This document shows, in pieces, positions 1 through 8,160 of a stretch of DNA of 64,000 nt (position 1 is its first letter; each line of letters begins with the position of its first letter). Source of the stretch: Labilithrix luteola (GTDB lineage Bacteria > Myxococcota_A > Polyangia > Polyangiales > Polyangiaceae); assembly GCF_001263205.1 (NCBI RefSeq), contig NZ_CP012333.1, positions 868,001-932,000 on the forward strand, read 5' to 3'. The translations under genes and the position numbers were made by a program. The notes beneath the pieces are model-generated. The model made no database searches. It was not told the origin of the DNA and saw nothing but the letters and a program-made list of their open reading frames with translations.

Positions 1-142
1 TCATGTTCGACGGGACGTCGACGACGTACAGCCGCCCTTCGCGAGGCCGCAAAATCGCGCCGATCGACCCTGTCGCGTGACCGCAAGCGGCCCCGCCGAG
101 GGTCAGGAGAAGTCCGAGGCAGATCGCAAGCCGAATGCGCAC
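1..142 (-). CDS. Lipoprotein N-terminus, partial (cut by window edge)
   Basis: Reading the minus strand from a GTG at 142 gives 47 codons that stay open to the window edge. The first 20 residues are a clear lipoprotein signal peptide: MRIR, a Leu-rich core, then GGAAC with Cys20 as the lipidation site. The mature part starts GHATGSIGAIL and then RPREGRLYVVDVPS. Only the start is present, so no family can be given. The product should be membrane-anchored and face the periplasm or cell surface. It is divergent from the FHA gene. Confidence 0.6.
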   Translation of the reverse strand, partial: MRIRLAICLGLLLTLGGAACGHATGSIGAILRPREGRLYVVDVPSNM

Positions 143-188
143 TTTTCGTGCCCTTAAAAAAACCAGGGGGTAACTGAAGAAGTCAGCG

Positions 189-218
189 TTGCTTTCGACA
201 CACACGGGTCGCTACACT
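189..218 (+). promoter_or_regulatory. Candidate sigma-70 promoter of the FHA gene
   Basis: A -35-like TTGCTT (189-194) and a -10-like TACACT (213-218) are separated by 18 bases and lie 38 bases upstream of the ATG at 256. Both match the vegetative consensus only in part, so this is a motif-based suggestion. Confidence 0.3.
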
Positions 219-255
219 TCAGTCGCGCCCCCGCCGATCTACGCGCGCTCCGCCC

Positions 256-1875
256 ATGTGGAAGCTGGTTATCGAAGACGACGAAGGGAAACGCACGGTT
301 GTCCCACTGACACGTGAGGACTACTCCATCGGTCGCCAGGAGGGGAACACCATCCGCCTGACCGAGCGGAACGTCTCACGTGAACATGGGCGCATCCGGC
401 GTTCGACCCGAAATGGTGCCGGAAACGGCGTCAAAGAGCATTTCACCCTCGAAGATCGCCAAAGCTACAACGGCGTCTTCGTCAACGGTCTCCGTGTTGC
501 CCACACGCAGGATCTCCAGCACGGAGATCTGATCCAGATCGGTGACTATCGGATCGTCCTGCAGGACGAGGCCGCCAGCGCCGCGGATACGAATCCGATC
601 CCGATCTCGGCGACGGACTTCGATGCGAAGGCGACGATCCCCATCGTGACGGGGATGCGCGGTCAGACGCTGACGGAGCGACCAAGTCGCTTTGTCATGC
701 TCGTCGGGCCTACACCGGGGGTCGAGTACCCGCTCGATCGCGAGCGGCTGACCATCGGCCGCGCGGAAGACGCGACCATCTCGGTCAACCACAACTCGGT
801 GTCGCGTCTTCATTGCGAAGTGCACGCACTCGGAGACGGTCGTTTCGAGATCGTCGACAAGGGTTCGTCGAACGGCGTTCGCGTGAACGCGGTCGAACTT
901 CGCCGCAGCATCATCGAAGCGGGCGACGTGATCGAGCTGGGCGACGTGCGCTTCAAGTTCGTCGGCGCCGGTCAGATCTTCGTCGCTGGTCCGAACGAGA
1001 GCCAGCAGCTCACGGCCATCAGCGATCGCGAAGCCGAGCTCGTCGATCCGAATCGACGTTCGTGGGGTGGCTACACGCTCCCGATCGTCGGCGCGGGTCT
1101 CTTCGGCGCAGCGATCATCCTCGCGTTCGTCTACGTCGTGCGCTCGCACGCGACGACCGAGCCGCAGCCGAACACCACCGTCGTTCCTTCGGCCGATCCG
1201 GCGCACTCGCTCGTCATCGACGCGAAGAAGAACTGCACGCCCGAAGACTGCGAAGCCCCGCACATGCAGGTCTCGACGCAGCTTCCCGCGAATTCGCCTT
1301 GGCGCGACTCGCCCGAGTTCCACTACATCGAGACGACCTGGGCCGACTCGATCTTGAAGAAGGCGGCCACCGAGGCTGACCTGGCGACGCGCCGTCTCCA
1401 GTACTACCGGGTGGCAAACACGCCGAGCATCGACGAGGCTCGCCGCAAGCAAGCGGCCGATGCTCTGACGGCGCTCGAAGATCCGGTGCCGGTCGCCACT
1501 CCCGTGTCGCTGAAGGACGCGGGCGCCAGCACGACGACGCTGCTCGCAGGCACCGCGCCCACGAGCACGCCGCCCGCCCCGACTCCGAAGGCGACGCACA
1601 CGGCGGCTCCGCAAACGGCAGCTCCGACGCCGCCTCCGGCTCCCACCGCGGCGCCCGCGACGACGCCTTCGACGAGCGCGTCGAAGCCTTCGGCAGCGGC
1701 GCTCGAGAAGGCTCGCACGGCGGCACTCGAAGGGCGGCCGAGCGAAGTTCGCTCGCTGCTCGAAACGCGCGTGCGAAGCGGTCATGCCACGCCGGAAGAG
1801 GTTCGCCTCGTCCGCGGCGCCTGCCAGGCGCAAGGCGACATGGCCTGCATCGACGACATCAAGAAGAAATACTGA
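256..1875 (+). CDS. Membrane protein with two FHA domains
   Basis: 539 aa. Two forkhead-associated domains sit at about residues 1-105 and 140-235. Each shows the FHA core: GR (SIGRQEGN; TIGRAEDA), SR-H (SREHGRI; SRLHCEV) and the N-G pair (NGVFVNG; SNGVRVN). One transmembrane helix follows at about 273-295, then a Pro/Ala/Thr-rich linker and a short helical C-terminus ending CIDDIKKKY. FHA domains bind phosphothreonine, so the cytoplasmic half probably reads Ser/Thr kinase signals and the rest lies across the membrane. A soluble Ser/Thr kinase is encoded at 48203-49228, but no direct link is shown. The partner is unknown. Confidence 0.85.
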   Translation: MWKLVIEDDEGKRTVVPLTREDYSIGRQEGNTIRLTERNVSREHGRIRRSTRNGAGNGVKEHFTLEDRQSYNGVFVNGLRVAHTQDLQHGDLIQIGDYRIVLQDEAASAADTNPIPISATDFDAKATIPIVTGMRGQTLTERPSRFVMLVGPTPGVEYPLDRERLTIGRAEDATISVNHNSVSRLHCEVHALGDGRFEIVDKGSSNGVRVNAVELRRSIIEAGDVIELGDVRFKFVGAGQIFVAGPNESQQLTAISDREAELVDPNRRSWGGYTLPIVGAGLFGAAIILAFVYVVRSHATTEPQPNTTVVPSADPAHSLVIDAKKNCTPEDCEAPHMQVSTQLPANSPWRDSPEFHYIETTWADSILKKAATEADLATRRLQYYRVANTPSIDEARRKQAADALTALEDPVPVATPVSLKDAGASTTTLLAGTAPTSTPPAPTPKATHTAAPQTAAPTPPPAPTAAPATTPSTSASKPSAAALEKARTAALEGRPSEVRSLLETRVRSGHATPEEVRLVRGACQAQGDMACIDDIKKKY

Positions 1876-1878
1876 GCC

Positions 1879-2397
1879 TTGTCGGAAGGCATTCTTCTCC
1901 CGGCGCTCGAGCGAGGAACCCTCCTCGCCGAGCCCGCGCGCGTCGCTCGTCTCGACGCGGCACTCCCACAGATCCGTGCCGCCGTTGCGGGTGAGACCGA
2001 CGCCGTTGCGATCGAGTCCACCCTCGCATGCTTGCTCTGGGAAACCCTCGCGCAGACGAACTGGTGCGGATTCTACCGTCGTACGGGGGAGCGACTCCTC
2101 ACCGTCGGCCCTTACCAAGGGTCAATGGGCTGCCTGCGCATCGACTTCGCGCGCGGCGTGTGCGGAGCGTGCGCACGAACGCGTGAAGTTCAGCTCGTCC
2201 CCGATGTGACGAAGTTCGAAGGCCACATCGCCTGCGACGACAAGACCCGCTCGGAGCTCGTCATCCCGGTGGTGGTCGGCGGAGAGCTCCACGCGGTGCT
2301 CGACCTCGATTCGCCCCATCGCGACGCCTTTTCGCAGGCGGAAGCCGATCGCCTGGTCGCCCTCGTCGCCGACGCGTTCGCCGGCGCCACCTTCTGA
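1879..2397 (+). CDS. msrC: Free methionine-(R)-sulfoxide reductase (GAF-type)
   Basis: 172 aa single GAF-domain enzyme that reduces free L-methionine-R-sulfoxide, a cytoplasmic oxidative-damage repair step. The family signature is complete: NWCGFYR, the VGPYQGS loop, GRGVCG-like GVCGACA, GHIACDD and LDLDSP. The three cysteines used by the enzyme are present at 85, 95 and 119, one residue offset from C84, C94 and C118 of E. coli fRMsr. The start is TTG, three bases after the stop of the FHA gene, so the two are probably co-transcribed although no shared function is evident. Confidence 0.9.
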   Translation: MSEGILLPALERGTLLAEPARVARLDAALPQIRAAVAGETDAVAIESTLACLLWETLAQTNWCGFYRRTGERLLTVGPYQGSMGCLRIDFARGVCGACARTREVQLVPDVTKFEGHIACDDKTRSELVIPVVVGGELHAVLDLDSPHRDAFSQAEADRLVALVADAFAGATF

Positions 2398-2412
2398 TCT
2401 ATCTTTGCCGCC

Positions 2413-2757
2413 ATGAGCCTTCGCTCGGTCGGCTGGGTCACGTTGGTCACGGGTTCGTTCGCGGTCGTGGTTGGCTGCTCGAAGCAGAGCGGTTCGCCGG
2501 GCTCGTGTTACCGCGAGCGCGACAGCACCTGCACGGAGTACAGCGCGGCCGAGTCCGTCGCCGCGCAGCGTATGTGCCAGGGCTTCCGTTGGACATCGGG
2601 CACCAACACCTGCCCGAAGGAGAATCGTATCGGCGCGTGCGTCCGCGAGAACGGCCACGTCACCGAAATGATGTACTCGGGCCCGCCGAATCAGTTCACG
2701 CCCGACATCGCCCGCTCCACCTGCGAACGCGCGGGCGGCACGTTCAACGCGCTTTGA
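2413..2757 (+). CDS. Small Cys-rich lipoprotein
   Basis: 114 aa. The signal peptide ends AVVVGC with Cys22 as the lipidation site. The mature part has six further cysteines (32, 40, 55, 67, 76 and one near the C-terminus at ACE-like TCERAG), enough for three disulfides, which fits a small knotted extracytoplasmic domain. I recognise no family. It starts 15 bases after the msrC stop and ends 15 bases before the end of the convergent mannosyltransferase gene, so it probably closes the FHA-msrC transcript. Confidence 0.75.
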   Translation: MSLRSVGWVTLVTGSFAVVVGCSKQSGSPGSCYRERDSTCTEYSAAESVAAQRMCQGFRWTSGTNTCPKENRIGACVRENGHVTEMMYSGPPNQFTPDIARSTCERAGGTFNAL

Positions 2758-2772
2758 CGACGAGGCCGGCGC

Positions 2773-4305
2773 TCAGCGCGGTTTCGGATCGAGGCGGTAG
2801 AGGCTGCGAAAATGGATCGGGCGGAGCGGTGCCTTCGCGTGGGCGTCGTAGCCGTCCGCGAGACGAACGAAGAACGACGCGAGCGCCGGATGCTCGAAGA
2901 ACGGCACCTCGGACCACACGAGCGTGGCTCGTCGATCGAGCTTCCCCACGCCCGTATGGAGTGACGGACTGTCCGTGATGAGCCACGCGCGTGCGCCTGG
3001 TGCGTCGAGGTCCGCCGCGATCTGTTCCGGCGTCTGCTTCTCCACGTCGTAGACCGGGCCGTGGAACGCGGGCAGGCCAAGGTCGAAGTCGGGCAGCGCA
3101 TAGGCATGCAGATCGCCGCCGATGGTCTCGTAGATGTGACGCTGGAAGCGAACGTGATGATTCCAACCAATCGGCCAGATCGCGAGAAGGAGCATCACCA
3201 CCGTGCTCCATGCCGTGAGGCTCGCGGCGAGGACTCCCTGACGATGCTTCCATCCCCACGCCGAGATGCGTAGCGGCCGCCCGCTCGACGGGCCGATGGC
3301 CATGACGACGAATCCGGTGGCGAGGATGGCCATCGGGAACAGAAAGCGCTCTTCCTTGTGCGAGAGGAGGTTGTGCACGAGGAAGAAGGGCACAGTGGTC
3401 CACGTGAGCGGGTTTCGCGGATGGCGAATCCAGGCCACCACGGCGAGAACGAGCAGCACGACGACGATGGGAAAGAACAGGTTCGCCGGCAGCATCCACG
3501 CATAGGCAAACGGGGGATCCGCTCCGAAGAACGCCGCCACGCCCTCGAGCAAATTCGTTCGCGCGTAGGTGAGCGGCGGGAACACCCAGGCGCCGTAGCC
3601 CGCGTGATCGACGAGGAGCGACGACGCGACCACGGCCGTCCCACCGAGAACCATGGCGCCGAGCACGCGCGGGGAAATGCGCGCGATGACGGCGAGCCAC
3701 GCGAAGAGCCCGAGGGCCAGGAAAACCGTCTGGAAGCGGAACTCGAATGCGAGCCCCGCGAGGATCCCCACGAGGAATGCCCTTGGTAGCGACAAGACGA
3801 GCGAGGCATCGCGCCTGCCCTCGAGGGCAATCGCCCAGGCGGCTGTGAAGGCCGCCATCGACGCCGTCTCCGACGAGGTCCGAACGAAGAGGTACGGCAG
3901 GAAGCCGAGCAGCGTGGCTACGCGAACGTGGAGCCGCTTCTCTTCGACGGTGGCGAGCCACGGAACGGTCGTCCGCAGGAAGAGCGCGAGCGCGCCCCAC
4001 GAAGCGAGGCCGGTGAGGAGGCGAAAGACGAACGCGAGGGCGAACGGATCCCGAAGGCCGAAGATCCCGAGCCCCTTTGCCACGAGCACGTAGAGGTAGG
4101 GCTGCGCCCAAGGGCGCATCTGCGCCGTGTACTCCCAGGGGAGCGACCAGGCCTGGACGTCGCCCAACTTGAAGCGAGCGAACTCGAGAACCTGGAAGTA
4201 CTCGTCGAGGTGGAAGTAGGCGTAGCTGAAATACGCCGTGACGCTGGTGAGCGCGAGGTTCGCAAGGAGATACGGCCGAACGAGCCTGCGATCGTCCTCG
4301 GTCAC
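2773..4305 (-). CDS. GT22-type mannosyltransferase (PIG-B/ALG9-like)
   Basis: 510 aa polytopic membrane protein with about 10 hydrophobic helices. It carries two hallmarks of glycosyltransferase family 22: the N-terminal acidic loop HLDEYFQVLEF followed by WEYTAQMRPW, and the later HKEERFLFP motif. Family members use a polyprenyl-phosphate mannose donor to mannosylate lipid-linked glycans or GPI-like lipids. It begins 7 bases after the end of the MMPL exporter gene and is therefore in the same operon. This suggests synthesis and export of a mannosylated envelope lipid, which is inference. The exact acceptor cannot be read from the sequence. Confidence 0.8.
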   Translation of the reverse strand: MTEDDRRLVRPYLLANLALTSVTAYFSYAYFHLDEYFQVLEFARFKLGDVQAWSLPWEYTAQMRPWAQPYLYVLVAKGLGIFGLRDPFALAFVFRLLTGLASWGALALFLRTTVPWLATVEEKRLHVRVATLLGFLPYLFVRTSSETASMAAFTAAWAIALEGRRDASLVLSLPRAFLVGILAGLAFEFRFQTVFLALGLFAWLAVIARISPRVLGAMVLGGTAVVASSLLVDHAGYGAWVFPPLTYARTNLLEGVAAFFGADPPFAYAWMLPANLFFPIVVVLLVLAVVAWIRHPRNPLTWTTVPFFLVHNLLSHKEERFLFPMAILATGFVVMAIGPSSGRPLRISAWGWKHRQGVLAASLTAWSTVVMLLLAIWPIGWNHHVRFQRHIYETIGGDLHAYALPDFDLGLPAFHGPVYDVEKQTPEQIAADLDAPGARAWLITDSPSLHTGVGKLDRRATLVWSEVPFFEHPALASFFVRLADGYDAHAKAPLRPIHFRSLYRLDPKPR

Positions 4306-4312
4306 GGCATGC

Positions 4313-7015
4313 TCAGGGAGAGGGTTGTGCGGCCTCGGCCGCCTTCTTGGCCTTCGTGCGAAGCATGATGTGCAAGAGCGACGGCAAGAACAGAAGGGCC
4401 ATCACCGTGCAGGCAACTTCGCCCCAGGCAGCGAGTCGTCCGAACGACTGGAGAGCCTGGTTGTCCGAGAAGAGCATCGAGCCGTAGCCGACGGTCGTGG
4501 TGTAGCTGCAAAGCGCCACGGCACCGCCGGTTCGGGCGACGGCTCCCGTGACGTCGCTCTTCAAGATACGTGTTCGGTCGAAGACGTTGAATGGGTACTC
4601 GCATCCGATACCGAAGGTGATCGGTAGCGCGATGAAGTTGAAGAAGTTCAGCTTGATGTCGGTCATCGCGGCACCGCCGAGCAAACAGACGACGCCCATG
4701 AGCAGCGCGAGGAGCACGGAGAACGTGCCCACGCGCGAGCGCGTCGCGATGACGACGACGATCGCAACCGCGAGGAAGGACGCGCCCGTGGCGAGCGGTC
4801 CGTCGTGCTCCATCGAGCGGATCATCTCCGCGAAGATCGTCGAGCGACTCGCGGTCTGGACCACGGTGCCGTCGGGCAGCGACACGTTGTCCGTGGTCTT
4901 CGCCATGCGAAGCAGCGTGCGACCGTCGGAGAACGAAACGCCGTACTTGTACTTCACGTACATCAGCGTTCCGAGCTTGCCCTGGTTCTCCTCGAACCTA
5001 CGGCGGATGAGCGGCGGCAGGTCCTTGGCGGTGGTGACGTCGAGGTCCTCCGGCGGCCTCAGCTCCTCGAGGCGCTGGCGCTCCTGATCGCCGACCTCGT
5101 GGAGGACGCGCGGCGTGAGGCGATCGCGCATGCGCTCGAGCACGGCGAGCTTCTGCTTCTGCTCCTCCGCCGGACCGGGCAAGAAGTCCTGCACGGTGAC
5201 GATGTCGTCGATGAGCTGCCCTTCCTTGTCCGCGCGATCGTTCGCGAGGATGTGCTCCTCGAGCAGAGGCACCTGCTCGGGCGTGTCGGCGAGGATGAGC
5301 GTACCGGAGATGTTCTGCTTGCCGCGGAAGACCTCGTCGGCGCGGTTGCTCCACTCGCCGGCGCCGCTTGCCTTCGACGAGCGCGATCCGAGCTTGGAGA
5401 AGTTGTACTCCCAGGGGTCCTTCAAATAGGAGGGCAGCTTCGTCGCGCAGAAGATGGTGGCGACGAGCGGCACGATGATGAAGGGCGCCGGCCAGCGCTC
5501 GGTAATCTTCGCGATCCAGCGGATGATGACGCCGCCCGAACCGTCGGAGCGGACCGGAGCCGGGGGATCCCGAAGGATGGGCGGGAGCTTCGCCTGGATG
5601 TTCTCCACGACCACGATGAGCGCCGGAACCACCGGCACGATCGCGAGCCACACGAGGAACATGCCGACGAAGCCGATGGTGCCGAACTGGCTGAACCCGC
5701 GGAAGTGCGTGATGGTCAGCGAGCCGTACGCGATGCTCGCGACGGACGCGCCGACGAGCTCCGCACGGAACGCGTTGAGCACCGCTTCACGACGCGCCTC
5801 GGTGCGCTCCATTCCGCGGGCGCGGAACTCGCGATAGCGCGACAGCAAGACAATCGGATAGTTGATGCCGTTGCCGAGAATGATCGCGCCGAGGAATGCG
5901 CCCGGTGTGTTCACGTAGCCGAATACGGCCGTGGCAAACGCGTAGGCTGCCCCGATTCCCATCAACACGGGAATCGAGATGACGAGCAGCGACCACGGCG
6001 ATCGGTAGTAGACGACGATGCCACCGAGGATGAGGAGGAACGCCAGGCCCGAAGCCCAGGCGGCTTCGCTCAGCGTGGACTCCTTCTCGGCCACCGCATT
6101 CGGGATGTCACCGGCGAAGCCGATGGTCATCTGCGGGTGGTACTTCTCGCGCACGCGCAGCTCGTCGACGCGCTTCTTCATCTCGGCGAGGAAGAGGTCG
6201 CCCGTCGCCCCGCCCGTACCGGACGCATTCGACACGATGCGGATGACCATCACGGTGCCCGCTTCGTTCGCGAAGTAGCCCGTGGGGAAGTCGTTGTACT
6301 TCGTCGACGAGTTCTTCCAGCGGTCGTAGAAGCGATCCATCCCGAGCGTCGCCTGCTTGGCGTTCGGATCGGGTGCAGCGTTCGCGGCAGGTTCGGGCGC
6401 GGGCGCAGGCGCGGGTACCCCCGGCGCAACGTTCGACTTCGTCTTCGGTGCACCGGCGGCGGCATGCGGCGCGGCTGGCGCAGGCGCGGGCTCGTCGGGT
6501 GCTTCGAGATCGGTGACGAGCTCGGAACGAATCGCGATCTGATGGTCGAGCGTCTCGTCGGCCTCTTCGAGATCCTTCAGCGACGCATAGAGCCACTTAC
6601 GCTGATCGAAGAAGCTCTGGAGATCCTTCGTGCCTCGTTCGACGTACGAAATGTAGTCGGGGCCGCACTTCTGTTTGCATGCGTCGTCGGCGCAGGCCTT
6701 CACGCAGTCTTCGCGTGTCTTGACTTGGTTCTCGAGTGCGCCGCCGAGATCGTCGACGACGCGTTCGTTCGCCTTTCGATCCGGTGACTCGACGACGACG
6801 AGGAACGTGGCTCCTCCGCCGACGCGACCGAGCTGGTGCTCGAACGCTTTGAACCCCGGACTATCGCGCGGAAGCAGCTCGAGGAAGTCCGAGCGGAGCT
6901 CCAGATTTCGCGCATATCCCCAGGACGCGATCATGAAGATCAGGCTGAGGACCAACACGATGGCAGGACGGCGACCCGCCGCGTCCACCAACCCGCCTAC
7001 GATACGCCTGAACAT
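4313..7015 (-). CDS. MMPL/RND-family lipid exporter
   Basis: 900 aa. The topology is that of an MMPL/HpnN-type RND protein: a first helix at about 18-36, a large periplasmic loop, a five-helix bundle, then a second periplasmic loop and a second bundle. The second bundle carries the NFFNFIALPITFGIGCEYP segment and ends in FLPSLLHIML. The first loop contains a Pro/Ala-rich insert at about residues 175-225 and four cysteines near 115-130 (CVKAC-ADDACKQKC). Relatives export hopanoids, mycolates or other envelope lipids by proton-motive force. It is the promoter-proximal gene of the operon with the GT22 mannosyltransferase. The substrate is unknown. Confidence 0.85.
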   Translation of the reverse strand: MFRRIVGGLVDAAGRRPAIVLVLSLIFMIASWGYARNLELRSDFLELLPRDSPGFKAFEHQLGRVGGGATFLVVVESPDRKANERVVDDLGGALENQVKTREDCVKACADDACKQKCGPDYISYVERGTKDLQSFFDQRKWLYASLKDLEEADETLDHQIAIRSELVTDLEAPDEPAPAPAAPHAAAGAPKTKSNVAPGVPAPAPAPEPAANAAPDPNAKQATLGMDRFYDRWKNSSTKYNDFPTGYFANEAGTVMVIRIVSNASGTGGATGDLFLAEMKKRVDELRVREKYHPQMTIGFAGDIPNAVAEKESTLSEAAWASGLAFLLILGGIVVYYRSPWSLLVISIPVLMGIGAAYAFATAVFGYVNTPGAFLGAIILGNGINYPIVLLSRYREFRARGMERTEARREAVLNAFRAELVGASVASIAYGSLTITHFRGFSQFGTIGFVGMFLVWLAIVPVVPALIVVVENIQAKLPPILRDPPAPVRSDGSGGVIIRWIAKITERWPAPFIIVPLVATIFCATKLPSYLKDPWEYNFSKLGSRSSKASGAGEWSNRADEVFRGKQNISGTLILADTPEQVPLLEEHILANDRADKEGQLIDDIVTVQDFLPGPAEEQKQKLAVLERMRDRLTPRVLHEVGDQERQRLEELRPPEDLDVTTAKDLPPLIRRRFEENQGKLGTLMYVKYKYGVSFSDGRTLLRMAKTTDNVSLPDGTVVQTASRSTIFAEMIRSMEHDGPLATGASFLAVAIVVVIATRSRVGTFSVLLALLMGVVCLLGGAAMTDIKLNFFNFIALPITFGIGCEYPFNVFDRTRILKSDVTGAVARTGGAVALCSYTTTVGYGSMLFSDNQALQSFGRLAAWGEVACTVMALLFLPSLLHIMLRTKAKKAAEAAQPSP

Positions 7016-7422
7016 TCTGAAAATTCTCGACGAAGAACAAGGAGGCTTAGAGCCTCTTTCCTAGCACAGTTCCCCACTCCGATGATGGGAGGAGGGCGAG
7101 GCGTTTCACCGCTGCAGGCGCCGTGGAACACTACGAACCGAAAGGACTTTTCGAGCGCCCCGCAAAGGCCGGCAAAGGACGTCCGAGCAGGGCCAAACGC
7201 TTTGGGCGGCGGTCTATTCCCGAGCTCTCGATTCCGCGCACCACCGTCACGTTTCGCATCGCTTCCCCCACCTTGTCCGAGTTTGCCCGAGCGAAATACG
7301 CGACGCCCACCGCCGAGCTGAGCCGCGGTGGAGCTAGGACGTATCCTAACGTTTCGGACAGTCGCGCTTCCGCGCGCGCACGAACAAACACCGAGCCCCG
7401 GTTTTCAAGGAGGCTTTCGACG
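7016..7422. other. Intergenic region between divergent genes
   Basis: 407 bases between the MMPL gene (minus) and the bactofilin gene (plus). The bactofilin frame stays open upstream to 7123, but that stretch lacks the bactofilin pattern and a ribosome site, so I treat it as leader. A small hairpin (GAGGCT-TAG-AGCCTC, 7042-7056) lies in the MMPL leader. No confident promoter or RNA gene is seen. Confidence 0.5.
7407..7413 (+). promoter_or_regulatory. Ribosome binding site that fixes the bactofilin start
   Basis: A perfect AAGGAGG lies 9 bases upstream of the ATG at 7423. It favours that start over the upstream in-frame codon at 7123, which would add 100 residues with no bactofilin character. 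Confidence 0.75.
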
Positions 7423-8028
7423 ATGTGGCCCTTCCGCCGTCCCCCTCAGAGCGACATTCCGACGTTCAGCGTCGAGAACACGATCGGCACAGGCACCACG
7501 GTGCGCGGCGATCTCAAAGGCAAGAGCGGCTTCCGCGTCGATGGCACAGTGGACGGCGCCGTCGAGGCAAGCGGTCCCGTGGTCATCGGTGAAGGTGGAA
7601 CGGTGAACGGCAGCGTCGAAGGTTGCGACGTCGTCGTGCTCGGATGCGTACGCGGCGACGTGACCGCCTCGGGTCATCTCGAAATCGGGCCGAAGGGCCG
7701 CATCGTCGGCGACGTCACGACGACGAGCTTCCGCATGCACAAGGGCGGCGTCTTCCGAGGCATGAGCCGCATGCCCGGCACCGAAGCCGACGTGGTTCGC
7801 GAGACGCGGCTCGTCGCGGCCCTGCCACCTGCATCGTCCACGCGGCGGAGTCGCACGCTACCTCCTCCCGGCGACGGTGCCGTGCCTCCCCCGCCCGGAC
7901 TGCGCGAGCTGCCGCCTCTCTCCGGACCGCGCTCGAGCTCCGAGCACAGTGCCAGTCACGAGCGCCTAGTGATCAGCCAGGTCGACGAAGCGACCGACGC
8001 GGTCGAAGAGCACGCCACCGGCACCTGA
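7423..8028 (+). CDS. Bactofilin
   Basis: 201 aa from the start with the strong ribosome site. After a short MWPFRRP leader comes a bactofilin (DUF583) beta-helix at about residues 18-120. It is built from repeating turns such as GTTVRGDLKGKSGFRVDGTVDG, GTVNGSVEG, GCVRGDVTASG and GRIVGDVTT. The tail is Pro/Ser-rich and disordered. Bactofilins polymerise without nucleotide at the inner membrane and scaffold cell shape, polarity or chromosome positioning in myxobacteria. It is followed by a bidirectional terminator and looks monocistronic. Confidence 0.9.
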   Translation: MWPFRRPPQSDIPTFSVENTIGTGTTVRGDLKGKSGFRVDGTVDGAVEASGPVVIGEGGTVNGSVEGCDVVVLGCVRGDVTASGHLEIGPKGRIVGDVTTTSFRMHKGGVFRGMSRMPGTEADVVRETRLVAALPPASSTRRSRTLPPPGDGAVPPPPGLRELPPLSGPRSSSEHSASHERLVISQVDEATDAVEEHATGT

Positions 8029-8058
8029 TCCGTCGCCAGGACGCCCAACGCAAAAAAC

Positions 8059-8104
8059 CCGTGCGTCGCACCGGCCCGAGAGCCACGACGCACGGTCTCG
8101 TTTT
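8059..8104. terminator. Bidirectional intrinsic terminator
   Basis: Perfect 10-bp arms CCGTGCGTCG (8059-8068) and CGACGCACGG (8086-8095) flank a 17-base loop. On the plus strand the stem is followed by TCTCGTTTT (8096-8104). On the minus strand it is followed by a run of six T (complement of 8052-8057). It lies between the convergent bactofilin gene and the KAAAE-repeat gene and should serve both. Confidence 0.75.
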
Positions 8105-8160
8105 GTACGCTTCCGGCCCGCCCGCGACGGGGTACGCGGGGCGCTCGGACGTCGGAATCG

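Noticed and set aside
4805..6787. Open frame of 660 codons opposite the MMPL gene
   Set aside because: No recognisable domain; explained by third-position GC on the opposite strand.
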